A stretch of 64,000 nt of DNA, from positions 4,171,327 through 4,235,326 of the forward strand of contig NZ_CP050191.1 of NCBI RefSeq assembly GCF_011745145.1, given 5' to 3'. Shown one piece after another: positions 32,886 to 42,132 of this stretch. Every line of letters begins with the position of its first letter. Position 1 is the first letter of the stretch. The notes beneath the pieces are model-generated. The model was given only the letters and a program-made list of their open reading frames with translations, was not told the DNA's origin and searched no databases. The position numbers and the translations under genes are program-made. The DNA comes from Mycobacterium sp. DL440. Its GTDB lineage: Bacteria > Actinomycetota > Actinomycetes > Mycobacteriales > Mycobacteriaceae.

Positions 32886-34354
32886 ATATTTTCGCGGTAC
32901 TCGATCAGGCCGCGGCGAGATTCGGTGACCACGGCGCGGTGTTCCTGGGCGAACGCCAACTGCACACCTGGGCGCAGCTACGCGACCGGGTACTGCGGCT
33001 GGCGACCGCGCTGAAGGCCCTCGGCGATCGCGGCACCCGTATCGCCGTCGCCAGCGAGAACCGGCCCGAGGTCATCGAGCTGATGTTCGCCATCTGGGCG
33101 GCCGAATGCGTTTTCGTGCCGATCAACTACAAGCTGCACCCTCGCGAGATGGCCGACATCCTGGCGGATTCCGGTGCGGCGCAGGTGTTCGCCTCGGCCA
33201 AGATCGCCGAAGGCCTGGCGGCTACCACCGGACTCCCGATCGAAACCATCGGCAGCCAGGACTACTCGGACCGGCTCGATGCCGAGCCCGCGATCCCGCC
33301 GTCGACCGATCCGGACACCCTGGCCTGGCTGTTCTACACCAGCGGCACCACCGGAAAATCCAAGGGCGCCATGCTGTCCCACCGCAACCTGATGGCGATG
33401 ACGGTGGCGCACCTGGCCGATTTCGACGATCCGGACGAGGATTGCAGCCTGATCCACGGCGCCCCGATGTCGCACGGCTCCGGCCTGTACATCCCGCCCT
33501 ACGTGCTGCGCGGTGCCCGTCAGGTGGTGCCGGAATCCGCCGCGTTCGAGCCCGGCGAATTCCTGGACCTGTGCGACCATCACCCCGGCAGTAGCGCCTT
33601 TTTGGCTCCGACCATGGTGCAGCGCCTGATCCAGACCGGCCGGCCCCGCCCGCAGAACCTGAAAACCGTGGTCTACGGCGGCGGGCCGATGTACGTCGAC
33701 TGCCTCAAGAAGGCACTGGCCGCCTACGGCCCGATCTTCGTGCAGCTCTACGGGCAGGGCGAAGCCCCGATGACGATCACCGGGCTGCGTCGCGCGGACC
33801 ACATCGATGCCGACGACGCGACGCTGGGCTCCGTCGGTTATCCGCGTTCCGGCGTCGAGGTCGCCGTGCTCACCTCCGACGGCACCCACGCGGCCGTCGA
33901 CGAGATCGGCGAGATCGTCTGCCGCGGCGACGTCGTCATGTCCGGCTACTGGAACAACCCGACCGCCACCGCGGCCACCCTCAGGGACGGCTGGCTGCAC
34001 ACCGGTGACATGGGATCGTTCGATGCCCGCGGCTACCTGACCCTGCGCGACCGGTCCAAGGACGTGGTGATCAGCGGGGGCAGCAACATCTATCCCCGCG
34101 AGGTGGAGGAAGCCCTGCTGGAACACCCCGACGTGGTCGAGGCGGGCGTGGTCGGCGCGCCCGATGCGGAGTGGGGTGAGGTGGTGGTGGCGTTTGTCGT
34201 GGGCGAAGTCGATGCGGCTGCGCTCGACGCTCACCTGCTGGAACGCATCGCCCGGTTCAAACGGCCCAAGCGCTACGAGTTCATCGACGCCCTACCGAAG
34301 AACAGCTACGGCAAGGTGCTCAAACGCGAACTGCGGGACCGATTGAGTTCATAG
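32882..34354 (+). CDS. AMP-forming acyl-CoA synthetase (second ligase of the plus arm)
   Basis: The 490-residue enzyme carries FYTSGTTGKSKGAMLSHRN (about residues 152-170), QLYGQGEAPMTITGL and WLHTGDMGSFDARGYL. DRSKDVVISGGSNIYPREVEEAL follows, and the terminal Lys is in LPKNSYGKVLKREL. It is shorter than the first ligase and of the fatty-acid/aromatic-acid CoA ligase branch. Last gene of the plus arm, it is coupled to the SDR by ATGA and ends convergently, overlapping the next minus-strand gene by 6 bases. Two ligases in one arm suggest that two different acids are activated in the pathway. Confidence 0.9.
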   Translation: MNIFAVLDQAAARFGDHGAVFLGERQLHTWAQLRDRVLRLATALKALGDRGTRIAVASENRPEVIELMFAIWAAECVFVPINYKLHPREMADILADSGAAQVFASAKIAEGLAATTGLPIETIGSQDYSDRLDAEPAIPPSTDPDTLAWLFYTSGTTGKSKGAMLSHRNLMAMTVAHLADFDDPDEDCSLIHGAPMSHGSGLYIPPYVLRGARQVVPESAAFEPGEFLDLCDHHPGSSAFLAPTMVQRLIQTGRPRPQNLKTVVYGGGPMYVDCLKKALAAYGPIFVQLYGQGEAPMTITGLRRADHIDADDATLGSVGYPRSGVEVAVLTSDGTHAAVDEIGEIVCRGDVVMSGYWNNPTATAATLRDGWLHTGDMGSFDARGYLTLRDRSKDVVISGGSNIYPREVEEALLEHPDVVEAGVVGAPDAEWGEVVVAFVVGEVDAAALDAHLLERIARFKRPKRYEFIDALPKNSYGKVLKRELRDRLSS

Positions 34355-35449
34355 CGCGAAGTTCATAGCACGAGACCACATCAGGCCGCGGATCAACTCC
34401 GTCGGCGGGATATCCTCGGCGGCAATCAATCCCGCGGGCGCACCACAGACCCAGTCGATCGCGTTGACCACCCGCGCCGCGGTAGACACACACCCGGCGT
34501 CGGTCACATCCAGCACCGGATGGGACAGACTGGTGCTCACCTCGATGCGGGGCTCGCCCTCGATGATCACCATGTGCACGCCCGACTGGCCCTCGGGCGG
34601 ATACTCCCAATCCGGCGCCGCCGCAGGCGTGAGCCGGGTGGTGTGCTCGACGGTGATGACCGGAACACCACCGCGCAGGCCATCGGCGGCAAATCGCGTG
34701 CCGGCCAGCTGCCCGGGTTCGACTGTCAGCATCGTGCATTCGATCCGCTCGGTGGCGTACCACGGCTCGAACCGCTGGCCGACCTCGTCGAGTTCCACCC
34801 CCAGGCGGTCGGCGAGATTGCGCACCAGTCCGCCGAACATCGACGTGATTACTCCCGGCTGGAACGCCATCGGCAGGTCGTCGTCCGGAGTCGTACCGAA
34901 ACCCATGGCGGTACCGGTGTATTCGTAGTCGTCATAGTTGCCGTAGTCGAAGATCTCCTTGATCGTCACCGACTCGGCACGGGTGACCAGACTGAGCGCG
35001 GCGTACGCCGCGGTGTCCCCCGAATAGCCGGGGTCGATGCCGTTGACATACAGCGAGGAGTTCCCTGCCGCGCAGGCCTGCTCAAGCGGAATCCTCAGCC
35101 AGTCGTCGGCCTGTCGCGGTGTCACCAGCCACACCATGGAGGTTCCGACCACGTTGATCCCCGCTGCCAGGAACCGCGACATCTGCTCGACGGCTTCCAT
35201 CGGCCGGGTCTCGCCCAATGCCGTATAGACCACGCAGTCGGGCCCGAGTGCGATGAGCGCATCGATGTCGTCGGTCGCGATCACGCCCGTCGGCTCGCTG
35301 TGCCCACACAGGTCGGCAGCGTCACGCCCGATCTTGTCCGGGCCCGCCGCATGGACACCGACCAATTTCAGGTCGGGTCTGCCGATGACCGCCGCCAGCG
35401 AATGCCTGCCGACATTGCCTGTCGAAAACTGCACCACTCTGCGCATCAT
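34349..35449 (-). CDS. Dihydrodipicolinate-reductase-like NAD(P)-binding protein
   Basis: The 366-residue protein begins RRVVQFSTGNVGRHSLAAVIGRPDLKLVGVHA, an NAD(P)-binding start in which G-x-x-G-R replaces the usual GxGxxG, as in the mycobacterial dihydrodipicolinate-reductase-like / amine-dehydrogenase-like family. Further conserved pieces are DCVVYTALGETRP and VVGTSMVWLVTP, then NGIDPGYSGDTAAY. True DapB is about 245 residues and lacks these, so lysine biosynthesis is not implied. Members often sit in lipid or sterol catabolic loci, but their reaction is unknown. Two adjacent ATG codons are possible starts. It faces the catabolic cluster and may or may not belong to it. Confidence 0.82.
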   Translation of the reverse strand: MMRRVVQFSTGNVGRHSLAAVIGRPDLKLVGVHAAGPDKIGRDAADLCGHSEPTGVIATDDIDALIALGPDCVVYTALGETRPMEAVEQMSRFLAAGINVVGTSMVWLVTPRQADDWLRIPLEQACAAGNSSLYVNGIDPGYSGDTAAYAALSLVTRAESVTIKEIFDYGNYDDYEYTGTAMGFGTTPDDDLPMAFQPGVITSMFGGLVRNLADRLGVELDEVGQRFEPWYATERIECTMLTVEPGQLAGTRFAADGLRGGVPVITVEHTTRLTPAAAPDWEYPPEGQSGVHMVIIEGEPRIEVSTSLSHPVLDVTDAGCVSTAARVVNAIDWVCGAPAGLIAAEDIPPTELIRGLMWSRAMNFAL

Positions 35450-35520
35450 GACAACCTATATTGCCGACTGAAGTCAGCCAATGAATGAACCGGGGAACAA
35501 GGTGCCCGAAAAGACCCGAC

Positions 35521-35973
35521 CTACGCCGAGGACGTGTACAGCGCCTTGAACTTGTTGAGTGACTGCTGAATATCGCCTTTGAGCGCGGCGGCCACCACCA
35601 TGCCAATCGGCCCGAACAGGGCCGGCCCGCCGAGGTGCACGTCAAAGGTCACTTTCGCGCCCTCTCCGCCGTCCACCGACGCCGGTGAGATCTTTCCGAT
35701 CAGCTTGACCTTTACCCCGCCACGGCCCTCGCCGTTGAGCGTCAGGGACTGCGGCGGCTTGTAGTTCACCAGCGTCCACTTCACGCGGTTCAACATGCCT
35801 TTGACTTCGACGATCGAGTCGATGACCGTGCCCTTTTCCAGGGTTTCGGGCAGCGCCGAGCGCCAGGCCCGGTGGATGCTGAGCCACTCGTCGTACCGGG
35901 ACAGATCTGAGGCGTACTCCCACGCCTTCTCCGGCGGCAACGGAACATCGACGGAGACAGACAATTTGGCCAT
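35521..35973 (-). CDS. SRPBCC-fold protein, Rv0910-like (toxin of a putative type II pair)
   Basis: The 150-residue protein is a single START/SRPBCC (polyketide-cyclase-like) domain: LSVSVDVPLPPEKAWEYASDLSRYDEWLSIH at the start and VAAALKGDIQQSLNKFKALY as the long C-terminal helix. It is the position-equivalent of M. tuberculosis Rv0910, next to an Rv0909-like small gene and ctpE. In M. tuberculosis the pair has been listed as a toxin-antitoxin system with Rv0910 as toxin. The gene starts 3 bases after the small gene's stop. Ligand binding is possible for the fold; toxic action here is inference from synteny. Confidence 0.88.
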   Translation of the reverse strand: MAKLSVSVDVPLPPEKAWEYASDLSRYDEWLSIHRAWRSALPETLEKGTVIDSIVEVKGMLNRVKWTLVNYKPPQSLTLNGEGRGGVKVKLIGKISPASVDGGEGAKVTFDVHLGGPALFGPIGMVVAAALKGDIQQSLNKFKALYTSSA

Positions 35974-35976
35974 AAT

Positions 35977-36156
35977 TTACTGCTGCGGTTCTTCTTTGTT
36001 GAGGGAGTTCTTCGCCGCTTCTTGCGCCTTGTCGACATGCTGGCTGTACTTGCCCTGCGTCTTCTCGTCGATGACGTCGCCGGCCTTGTCGATGGCCTGC
36101 TCAACCTTGTCAGCGTTCTGCGACAAAAGGCTCTTGGCCTTGTCCAGGAATCCCAT
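35977..36156 (-). CDS. Rv0909-like small helical protein (putative antitoxin)
   Basis: The minus strand from ATG 36156 encodes 59 residues: [20 protein letters not shown], then an equally Lys/Ala/Asp-rich second half with [20 protein letters not shown], ending NKEEPQQ. It is wholly alpha-helical and strongly charged, with no cysteine or membrane part. This matches the size and character of M. tuberculosis Rv0909, the proposed antitoxin paired with Rv0910, and occupies the same place between ctpE and the SRPBCC gene. It is short enough to be skipped by many gene finders. Toxin-antitoxin function is inferred from synteny. Confidence 0.88.
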   Translation of the reverse strand: MGFLDKAKSLLSQNADKVEQAIDKAGDVIDEKTQGKYSQHVDKAQEAAKNSLNKEEPQQ

Positions 36157-36214
36157 CAGCCCACCCTATCTTCTCGATTCTCAACTGAACGCTGGCTATT
36201 GTCCCCGCAGCCAG

Positions 36215-38698
36215 CTATCTCCACAACCGACGCTTCTCCCCGAGGACCGTCCCCTGCACCCACCACAGCACCTCGATCAGTGTTGCCCCGACCAGTCCGA
36301 TGCCCAACGCAATCGCGGTGACCTTGAGATTCGACGGGTCCAGCATGAACAGGCGTTGCGCCAGAGGCAGACTGAAAATCAGCACATACGCCAGGCCGGA
36401 GAACGCGACCAGCGCCACGCGCCACCACTCATACGGGCGGGCCACCACCGACAGCACCCACAGCGAGGACACCAGCAACGTGATCAGCGCCGCCGTCGAG
36501 GCCTGGGTCTGTTCCAGCAGGCCGGCCTCCCGGCCCTGATAGGCCACCAGATACGAGACGAAAGTGACGGTGCCGACCACCAGCCCCGACGGCAGCGCGG
36601 CCATCATCACCCGGCGCACGAAACCTGAATGGGCCCGTTCGTTGTTCGGGGCCAGCGACAAGATGAACGACGGGATACCGATGGTGAACCAGGCCGCGAT
36701 GGTGACGTGGATCGGCTGGAACGGGAACAACAGCGGATCGGTGCCGAACAACTTGGACGACAATCCGGCCAGTGCAACCAGGATCGCCAGCAACACCGAG
36801 TACACGGTCTTGGTGAGGAACAGGTTCGACACCCGCTCGATGTTGCCGATCACCCGCCGACCTTCGCCGACTACATACGGCAGCGTGGCGAACTTGTTGT
36901 CCAACAACACGATCTGCGCCACCGCACGCGAAGCCGAACTACCCGATCCCATGGCGACGCCGATGTCGGCATCTTTGAGGGCCAGCACATCGTTGACGCC
37001 GTCGCCGGTCATCGCCACCGTGTGCCCACGCGACTGGAGAGCATGCACCATGGCCCGCTTCTGATCCGGGCGCACCCGGCCGAAAGTGGTGTACTCATCG
37101 AGGGTCTCGGCCAACTGCTCCGGTTCGTGCGGCAACTGGCGGGCATCCATCGTCTCGCCGTGCAGGCCCAGCTTCCCGGCGACCGCGCCGACCGACACCG
37201 CGTTGTCCCCGGAGATCACCTTGACCGAAACATGCTGGGAAGCAAAGTAATCGAGCGTGTCAGCGGCATCGGGACGGATCCGCTGCTCCAACACCACCAA
37301 CGCGACGGGAGTCACCGTGCCCGGGGCCTGCGGCGCGTCGACCGCCAGATCGGACGACCCGACCAGCAGCACCCGCAGCCCCTGGGCGCCGATCTGCTCC
37401 GCTTCCTCGGCCACCGGTGAGCTGGAGTCCAACAACACATCCGGGGCGCCGATCACCCAGTTGCCATGCTCGCCGTAGGACGCGCCACTCCATTTGGTGG
37501 CGGACTTGAACGGGGCCGTCGCGGTGGCCGTCCAACCCGGCGGCGTCGCGAAAGCCTCGGCGATGGCCACCATGCTGGCGTTCGGCCTGGCGTCGTCGGC
37601 GGCCAGCTGCGCCAGCGCCGAAGCGACATCGCTCTCAGCGATCCTCTTGAGATCGCTGACCCGCATACCGTTTTCGGTCAACGTGCCCGTCTTGTCCGCA
37701 CACACGACATCGACACGGGCCAAGCCCTCGATCGCGGGCAGCTCATTGACCAGACATTGCCGTCGGCCCAGCCGCACCACCCCGACCGCGAATGCGATCG
37801 ACGTCATCAGCACCAGGCCTTCGGGCACCATCGGCACCAGCGCACCCACCATGCGCAGCACCGGTTCATGCCACACCGCATCGGTGGTGAAGATCTGACT
37901 CATGATGATCTCCAACGAATCTCGCCAACCGCCCTCGTTGGCGACGATGTCGTGGTAGGTCTGCTTGAGCGACTCCAGGATCCGGGGGTCGGTGGTGAAC
38001 AACTGGGTGTAGATGGTGAGCAGGCCGGCAGGCACCAGCATGTAGGTGATGACCTGCAGGATCTTGTTGATGCCGTTGCGCAGTTCGGATTTCACCAAGG
38101 TGAACTTGGAGGCCTCTTCGGCGAGCTTGGCGGCATACGCCTCGTGCCCCACCTTGGTCGCGCGGTAGGCGCCGGAGCCGGCGACCACGAAACTGCCCGA
38201 CATCACCGCGTCGCCCGCGGCTTTGACGATCGGGTCGGCCTCGCCGGTCAGCAGCGACTCGTCGACCTCAAGGTTGGACTCCTCGATGATCTCGCCGTCC
38301 ACCACGATCTGGTCGCCCGGCCCGAGTTCGATGATGTCGTCGAGCACGACCTCCCCGGGCAGCACGGCGCGGCTACCGGATTCCCTGCGTACCGTGGGCT
38401 TGGCCTGCCCGACAATGGCCAGCTTGTCCAGGGTCTGCTTGGCCCGGACCTCCTGGATGATGCCGATCGCACTGTTGGCGATGATCAGCAGGCCGAACGC
38501 CCCGTTGATCAACGACCCGGTCGACAGCACGATCAGAAACAGCACACCCAGGATCGCGTTGATGCGGGTGAACACATTGCCGCGGATGATCTCCGAGATG
38601 CTGCGCGCCGCACGCGTCGGGACGTCGTTGCTTTTACCCTCGGCTACCCGCTGGGCCACCTCGGCATCGGTGAGACCAGTGGCAATGATCGTCGTCAT
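36215..38698 (-). CDS. ctpE: P-type cation-transporting ATPase CtpE
   Basis: The 827-residue ATPase has TGEAD (151-155) in the actuator domain, PEGL (292-295) in membrane helix 4 and the phosphorylation motif DKTGTL (335-340). TGDGVND marks the hinge near 575, with paired C-terminal membrane helices after it. No N-terminal metal-binding domain is present. Order and flanks (Rv0909-like and Rv0906-like neighbours) match M. tuberculosis ctpE, which has been reported as a calcium-uptake ATPase. It is about 30 residues longer than the 797 recalled for the tuberculosis protein; a hydrophilic stretch around 236-275, between helices 3 and 4, may account for this. Confidence 0.93.
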   Translation of the reverse strand: MTTIIATGLTDAEVAQRVAEGKSNDVPTRAARSISEIIRGNVFTRINAILGVLFLIVLSTGSLINGAFGLLIIANSAIGIIQEVRAKQTLDKLAIVGQAKPTVRRESGSRAVLPGEVVLDDIIELGPGDQIVVDGEIIEESNLEVDESLLTGEADPIVKAAGDAVMSGSFVVAGSGAYRATKVGHEAYAAKLAEEASKFTLVKSELRNGINKILQVITYMLVPAGLLTIYTQLFTTDPRILESLKQTYHDIVANEGGWRDSLEIIMSQIFTTDAVWHEPVLRMVGALVPMVPEGLVLMTSIAFAVGVVRLGRRQCLVNELPAIEGLARVDVVCADKTGTLTENGMRVSDLKRIAESDVASALAQLAADDARPNASMVAIAEAFATPPGWTATATAPFKSATKWSGASYGEHGNWVIGAPDVLLDSSSPVAEEAEQIGAQGLRVLLVGSSDLAVDAPQAPGTVTPVALVVLEQRIRPDAADTLDYFASQHVSVKVISGDNAVSVGAVAGKLGLHGETMDARQLPHEPEQLAETLDEYTTFGRVRPDQKRAMVHALQSRGHTVAMTGDGVNDVLALKDADIGVAMGSGSSASRAVAQIVLLDNKFATLPYVVGEGRRVIGNIERVSNLFLTKTVYSVLLAILVALAGLSSKLFGTDPLLFPFQPIHVTIAAWFTIGIPSFILSLAPNNERAHSGFVRRVMMAALPSGLVVGTVTFVSYLVAYQGREAGLLEQTQASTAALITLLVSSLWVLSVVARPYEWWRVALVAFSGLAYVLIFSLPLAQRLFMLDPSNLKVTAIALGIGLVGATLIEVLWWVQGTVLGEKRRLWR

Positions 38699-38764
38699 CC
38701 GCGAAAAGTCCTCGTCCCGTCGGTGTCGTGGAGCTCAAGACGTCAGTTTGCCACCGGAAACAGG

Positions 38765-39877
38765 TCAGAACTCCCACCACGGGTCGAGTGCCGCAGACGC
38801 GGCGTCCACCCGCTGCCCCGGGCGCGGCACCGCGATCTGCACCCCGGCCGGGTCGGCCGCCGTCAGCAATCGGCGCACCGGATCGGCCCACGGGTGCGGG
38901 GCCAGCCGGAAGGTCGCCCAGTGGACCGGCACCAACAACCCGGACTCGGTGACGTCCAGATGGGCGCGCACCGCTTCCTCGGGATTCATGTGGATGTCGG
39001 GCCAACTCGGGTGATACGCCCCGACCGGAAGCAGGGTCAGATCGAAAGGTCCGTATTCCGAACCGATTTCGGAGAAACTCTTGGTGTAGCCGGTATCTCC
39101 GCCGAAGAACGCCCGGTGCTGAGGCCCGATGAACGCCCACGAAGCCCACAGCGTGGTGTTGCGCTGGAACAGCCGCCCCGAGAAGTGCCGGGCGGGCGTG
39201 CACACCAGGGTCAGCTCCCCGATCCGGTGGCTCTCGTTCCAGTCGAGCTCGATGATCCGGTCCTCGGGTATCCGCCACTTACGCAGATGCGCCCCGATGC
39301 CCAACGGCACCACGAACGGAGCCCGCTGGGTACGGGCCAACCCCATCACGGTCTCGATATCGAGGTGGTCGTAGTGATCGTGGCTGATCACCACGGCGTC
39401 GACGGCAGGCAGGGCCTCCAGCGGCAGCGGCGGCTCGTGCAGCCGCTGCGGACCCACCACCCGCGACGGCGAGCAGCGACGGCTCCAGACCGGATCGGTC
39501 AGCACCCGGTAGCCGTCGACCTCCACCAGCGCAGTGGAGTGCCCGTACCAGGACACCGCGCACGCGGCAGCTTCGCCGTCATTGTCAGAAGGTTCGACCA
39601 GCGGGATCGGCCCGCCCGGCCTACTGGCGGAGCCCGAGCCGAGCATCTCGGCGATCAGCATGCGCCACTCTTCGCGGCTCATGCTGACGCCGGGTGAGGC
39701 CGGCTCGACGTTGACGAACACACCGTCGGCGTACTGCAGGGACCGCTGCGCCACCGGGCGGATTTGGCGGGGCAGGGCCCCCACCGAGGCGTAGCTCCCG
39801 TTCAGCGCGCGTAACAACCACCCGCCGGCCAGCAGTGAAGCCGACCTGGCACCCAACCGCAGCGCAGCGCGCAACAT
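38765..39877 (-). CDS. Metallo-beta-lactamase-fold hydrolase, Rv0906-like (NAPE-PLD type)
   Basis: The start is ATG 39877, one base after the echA6 stop; the longer open frame overlaps echA6. The 370-residue protein has AVSWYGHSTALVEVDGYRVLTDPVWS, the zinc-binding SHDHYDHLD (H-x-H-x-D-H) and later FFGGDTGYTKSF and PVHWATFRLAPHPW. This layout is that of NAPE-phospholipase-D/UlaG-like hydrolases. M. tuberculosis Rv0906 has nearly the same length and position. An N-terminal hydrophobic helix (ASLLAGGWLLRAL) may anchor or export it. Outer-membrane or phospholipid substrates are possible but unproven. Confidence 0.9.
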   Translation of the reverse strand: MLRAALRLGARSASLLAGGWLLRALNGSYASVGALPRQIRPVAQRSLQYADGVFVNVEPASPGVSMSREEWRMLIAEMLGSGSASRPGGPIPLVEPSDNDGEAAACAVSWYGHSTALVEVDGYRVLTDPVWSRRCSPSRVVGPQRLHEPPLPLEALPAVDAVVISHDHYDHLDIETVMGLARTQRAPFVVPLGIGAHLRKWRIPEDRIIELDWNESHRIGELTLVCTPARHFSGRLFQRNTTLWASWAFIGPQHRAFFGGDTGYTKSFSEIGSEYGPFDLTLLPVGAYHPSWPDIHMNPEEAVRAHLDVTESGLLVPVHWATFRLAPHPWADPVRRLLTAADPAGVQIAVPRPGQRVDAASAALDPWWEF

Positions 39878-39878
39878 G

Positions 39879-40613
39879 TCAGGCCCCGTTGAAGTTCGGC
39901 GGGCGCTTCTCGATGCGGGCCACCTGGGCTTCGATGACGTCCTGGCTACCCCACGCCTTGTCGAACAGCTCCTTGTGGACCGGCCACGACTCCTCGTAAG
40001 CACCGTCGTCGTTGAGCACCCGTTTGGCGTGCTGCAGGGCCAGCGGCGCGAACCCAGCCAGCTCGGCAGCCCACTTCTGCGCGTCGGCCAGCGTGCCGAT
40101 GCGGTTGGCCATGCCGGTCTGCAGTGCGGTCTCCGCGGTGAGCCTCTCGGCGCCGAGCAGCATGCCGCGTGCCCGGCCGTAACCCACCAGCGAGGTCAGC
40201 CGCCGGATGCTCCAGTTGTCCAAGGCCAGGCCGTACTTCGCGACCGGAAACTGGAAGTAGGCCTCGGGCGCGACGACGCGCAGATCGCAGATCATCGACA
40301 AGATGACGCCCGCACCGATCGCCGGGCCGTTGATCGCGCCGATGACCGGAACCGGCGCCTTGTCGATCGCCAGGTTCAGCGCCAGCGCCTTGTCAGGGAG
40401 CTTCTCGGCCATGCCCGCGGCGTCGGTCAGGTCCGCGCCCGAGCTGAACACCGGACCCGCACCGGTCAGCACGATGGCCCGGATGTCCTGTTCAGCGGCA
40501 TGCTCGACCGCTTCCCGCAAGCTGTCGACAAGCTCGCAGTTCAGCGCGTTGCGCCGCTCTTCGCGTTGCAGTTCCAGGGTCAGGACACTGCCGTCTCTGG
40601 TCACACCAATCAT
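39879..40613 (-). CDS. echA6: Enoyl-CoA hydratase-like protein EchA6
   Basis: The 244-residue crotonase-fold protein has the oxyanion-hole segments [13 protein letters not shown] (about residue 60) and [20 protein letters not shown] (about 95-114). The position of the usual first catalytic Glu is occupied within [13 protein letters not shown], without acid residues. In M. tuberculosis, EchA6 lacks hydratase activity and instead delivers acyl-CoA to the FAS-II mycolic-acid machinery, and is the target of THPP inhibitors. Its position opposite accD3 and upstream of the Rv0906-like gene is conserved. Its ATG lies exactly 3 bases from a 20-bp palindrome holding the promoter. Confidence 0.92.
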   Translation of the reverse strand: MIGVTRDGSVLTLELQREERRNALNCELVDSLREAVEHAAEQDIRAIVLTGAGPVFSSGADLTDAAGMAEKLPDKALALNLAIDKAPVPVIGAINGPAIGAGVILSMICDLRVVAPEAYFQFPVAKYGLALDNWSIRRLTSLVGYGRARGMLLGAERLTAETALQTGMANRIGTLADAQKWAAELAGFAPLALQHAKRVLNDDGAYEESWPVHKELFDKAWGSQDVIEAQVARIEKRPPNFNGA

Positions 40614-40616
40614 GTG

Positions 40617-40636
40617 GCCAGCCTATATAGGCTGGC
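40617..40636. promoter_or_regulatory. 20-bp perfect palindrome acting as a symmetric echA6/accD3 promoter
   Basis: GCCAGCCTATATAGGCTGGC is perfectly self-complementary. Its central TATATA (40624-40629) can serve as a -10 element on either strand, and the two start codons (echA6 ATG, accD3 GTG) each begin 10 bases from it. Transcripts both ways would be essentially leaderless. The GC arms could also be an operator, in which case one repressor would close both genes. Confidence 0.7.
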
Positions 40637-40639
40637 GCC

Positions 40640-42112
40640 GTGAGTCGGATCGGCGCCCGCGCGCTTCGTGATGCAGTGCTCGACGAGGGCTCGTTCCAGA
40701 GCTGGGACTCCCCACCCCTGGAGGTCGCCACCAGCGCCGATTACCGCCGCGAACTGGCCGAGGCATCGGCGAAGACCGGGCTCGACGAATCCGTGCTGAC
40801 CGGGGAAGGCACCATCTTCGGCCGCCGCGTGGCCGTGGTGGCCTGCGAGTTCGATTTCCTGGCCGGGTCGATCGGGGTGGCGGCCGCCGAACGGATCACC
40901 GCCGCGGTGACGAGAGCCACAGCCGAGCGGCTGCCGATCCTGGCCTCCCCGAGCTCCGGCGGGACCCGGATGCAGGAAGGCACCGTGGCCTTTCTGCAGA
41001 TGGTCAAGATCACCGCCGCCGTCGAACTGCACAAGCAGGCCCACCTGCCCTACCTCGTCTACCTGCGCCACCCCACCACCGGAGGGGTGTTCGCCTCCTG
41101 GGGTTCGCTGGGGCACGTCACCGCCGCCGAGCCCGGCGCGCTGGTCGGCTTCCTCGGGCCCAGGGTCTACGAGCACCTCTACGGCGAACCGTTCCCGTCC
41201 GGGGTGCAGACCGCCGAGAACCTGCACGCCCACGGCGTCATCGACGGCGTGGTGCCGCTCGCACTGCTGCGCGACACCCTGGACCGCACGCTGCGGGTGG
41301 TGTCCGACGCGCCTGGTCCGGCACCCGCGGCGGCGGCACCCGAGCCGCTGCCCGACGTGCCGGCCTGGGATTCGGTGCAGGCGTCGCGGCGACCGGACCG
41401 GCCCGGGGTCGGGTACCTGCTGCGGCATGGCGCCACGGACCGGGTGCTGCTCTCCGGTACCGAGCGCGGCGAGGCCGCGACGATGCTGCTCGCGCTGGCC
41501 CGCTTCGGCGGGCAACCCGCGGTGGTACTAGGTCAGCGACGCATCGTGGGCGGGCTGGTCGGGCCGGGCGCCCTGCGTGAGGCCCGGCGTGGCATGGCGT
41601 TGGCGGCCGGACTGCAGCTGCCGCTGGTACTGGTGATCGACACCCCTGGCCCGGCCCTGTCGATCGAGGCCGAGCAGGGCGGGCTGGCCAGTGAAATCGC
41701 CCGGTGTCTGGCCGAATTGGTCACGCTGGACACCCCTACCGTCTCGGTGCTGATGGGTCAGGGCAGCGGCGGGCCGGCCCTGGCGATGGTGCCCGCCGAC
41801 CGGGTGCTGGCCGCCGCCAACGGCTGGCTGGCCCCACTACCGCCCGAAGGTGCCAGCGCCATCGTGTACCGCGACACCGCGCATGCCGCGGAACTGGCTG
41901 CCGCGCAAGGGGTTCGCTCGGTGGACCTGCAACGCCACGGCATAGTCGATGTGATCGTCCCCGAAACACCCGACGCCGCTGACGAACCGCGGGCGTTCAC
42001 CCAGCGGCTGTCGGGCGCCATCGCCGGCGAGCTTGCCCAGTTGCGCGCGGTGCCCGGCGAGCAGCGGCTGCAGACCAGGCTGGACCGCTACCGGCGGATC
42101 GGGCTCGGCTGA
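40640..42112 (+). CDS. accD3: Acetyl/acyl-CoA carboxylase carboxyltransferase AccD3
   Basis: The 490-residue protein contains both crotonase-fold halves of a carboxyltransferase. The N-lobe has AVVACEFDFLAGSIG and LPILASPSSGGTRMQEGTVAFLQMVK. The C-lobe has GPGALREARRGMALAAGLQLPLVLVIDTPG and SVLMGQGSGGPALAM, which form the acyl-CoA and biotin sites. No zinc ribbon is evident at the N-terminus. Size and position opposite echA6 match M. tuberculosis accD3. It transfers CO2 from carboxybiotin to an acyl-CoA to make malonyl-type precursors for lipid synthesis. GTG start, 3 bases after the palindromic promoter. Unlike in M. tuberculosis, prrA is not the next gene. Confidence 0.92.
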   Translation: MSRIGARALRDAVLDEGSFQSWDSPPLEVATSADYRRELAEASAKTGLDESVLTGEGTIFGRRVAVVACEFDFLAGSIGVAAAERITAAVTRATAERLPILASPSSGGTRMQEGTVAFLQMVKITAAVELHKQAHLPYLVYLRHPTTGGVFASWGSLGHVTAAEPGALVGFLGPRVYEHLYGEPFPSGVQTAENLHAHGVIDGVVPLALLRDTLDRTLRVVSDAPGPAPAAAAPEPLPDVPAWDSVQASRRPDRPGVGYLLRHGATDRVLLSGTERGEAATMLLALARFGGQPAVVLGQRRIVGGLVGPGALREARRGMALAAGLQLPLVLVIDTPGPALSIEAEQGGLASEIARCLAELVTLDTPTVSVLMGQGSGGPALAMVPADRVLAAANGWLAPLPPEGASAIVYRDTAHAAELAAAQGVRSVDLQRHGIVDVIVPETPDAADEPRAFTQRLSGAIAGELAQLRAVPGEQRLQTRLDRYRRIGLG

Positions 42113-42132
42113 CGGCACGAGCCGGGGGAGTC

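Noticed and set aside
37466..39697. 743-codon plus-strand open frame
   Set aside because: It lies antisense to ctpE and the Rv0906-like gene, whose motifs are intact; long antisense frames are expected at this GC content.
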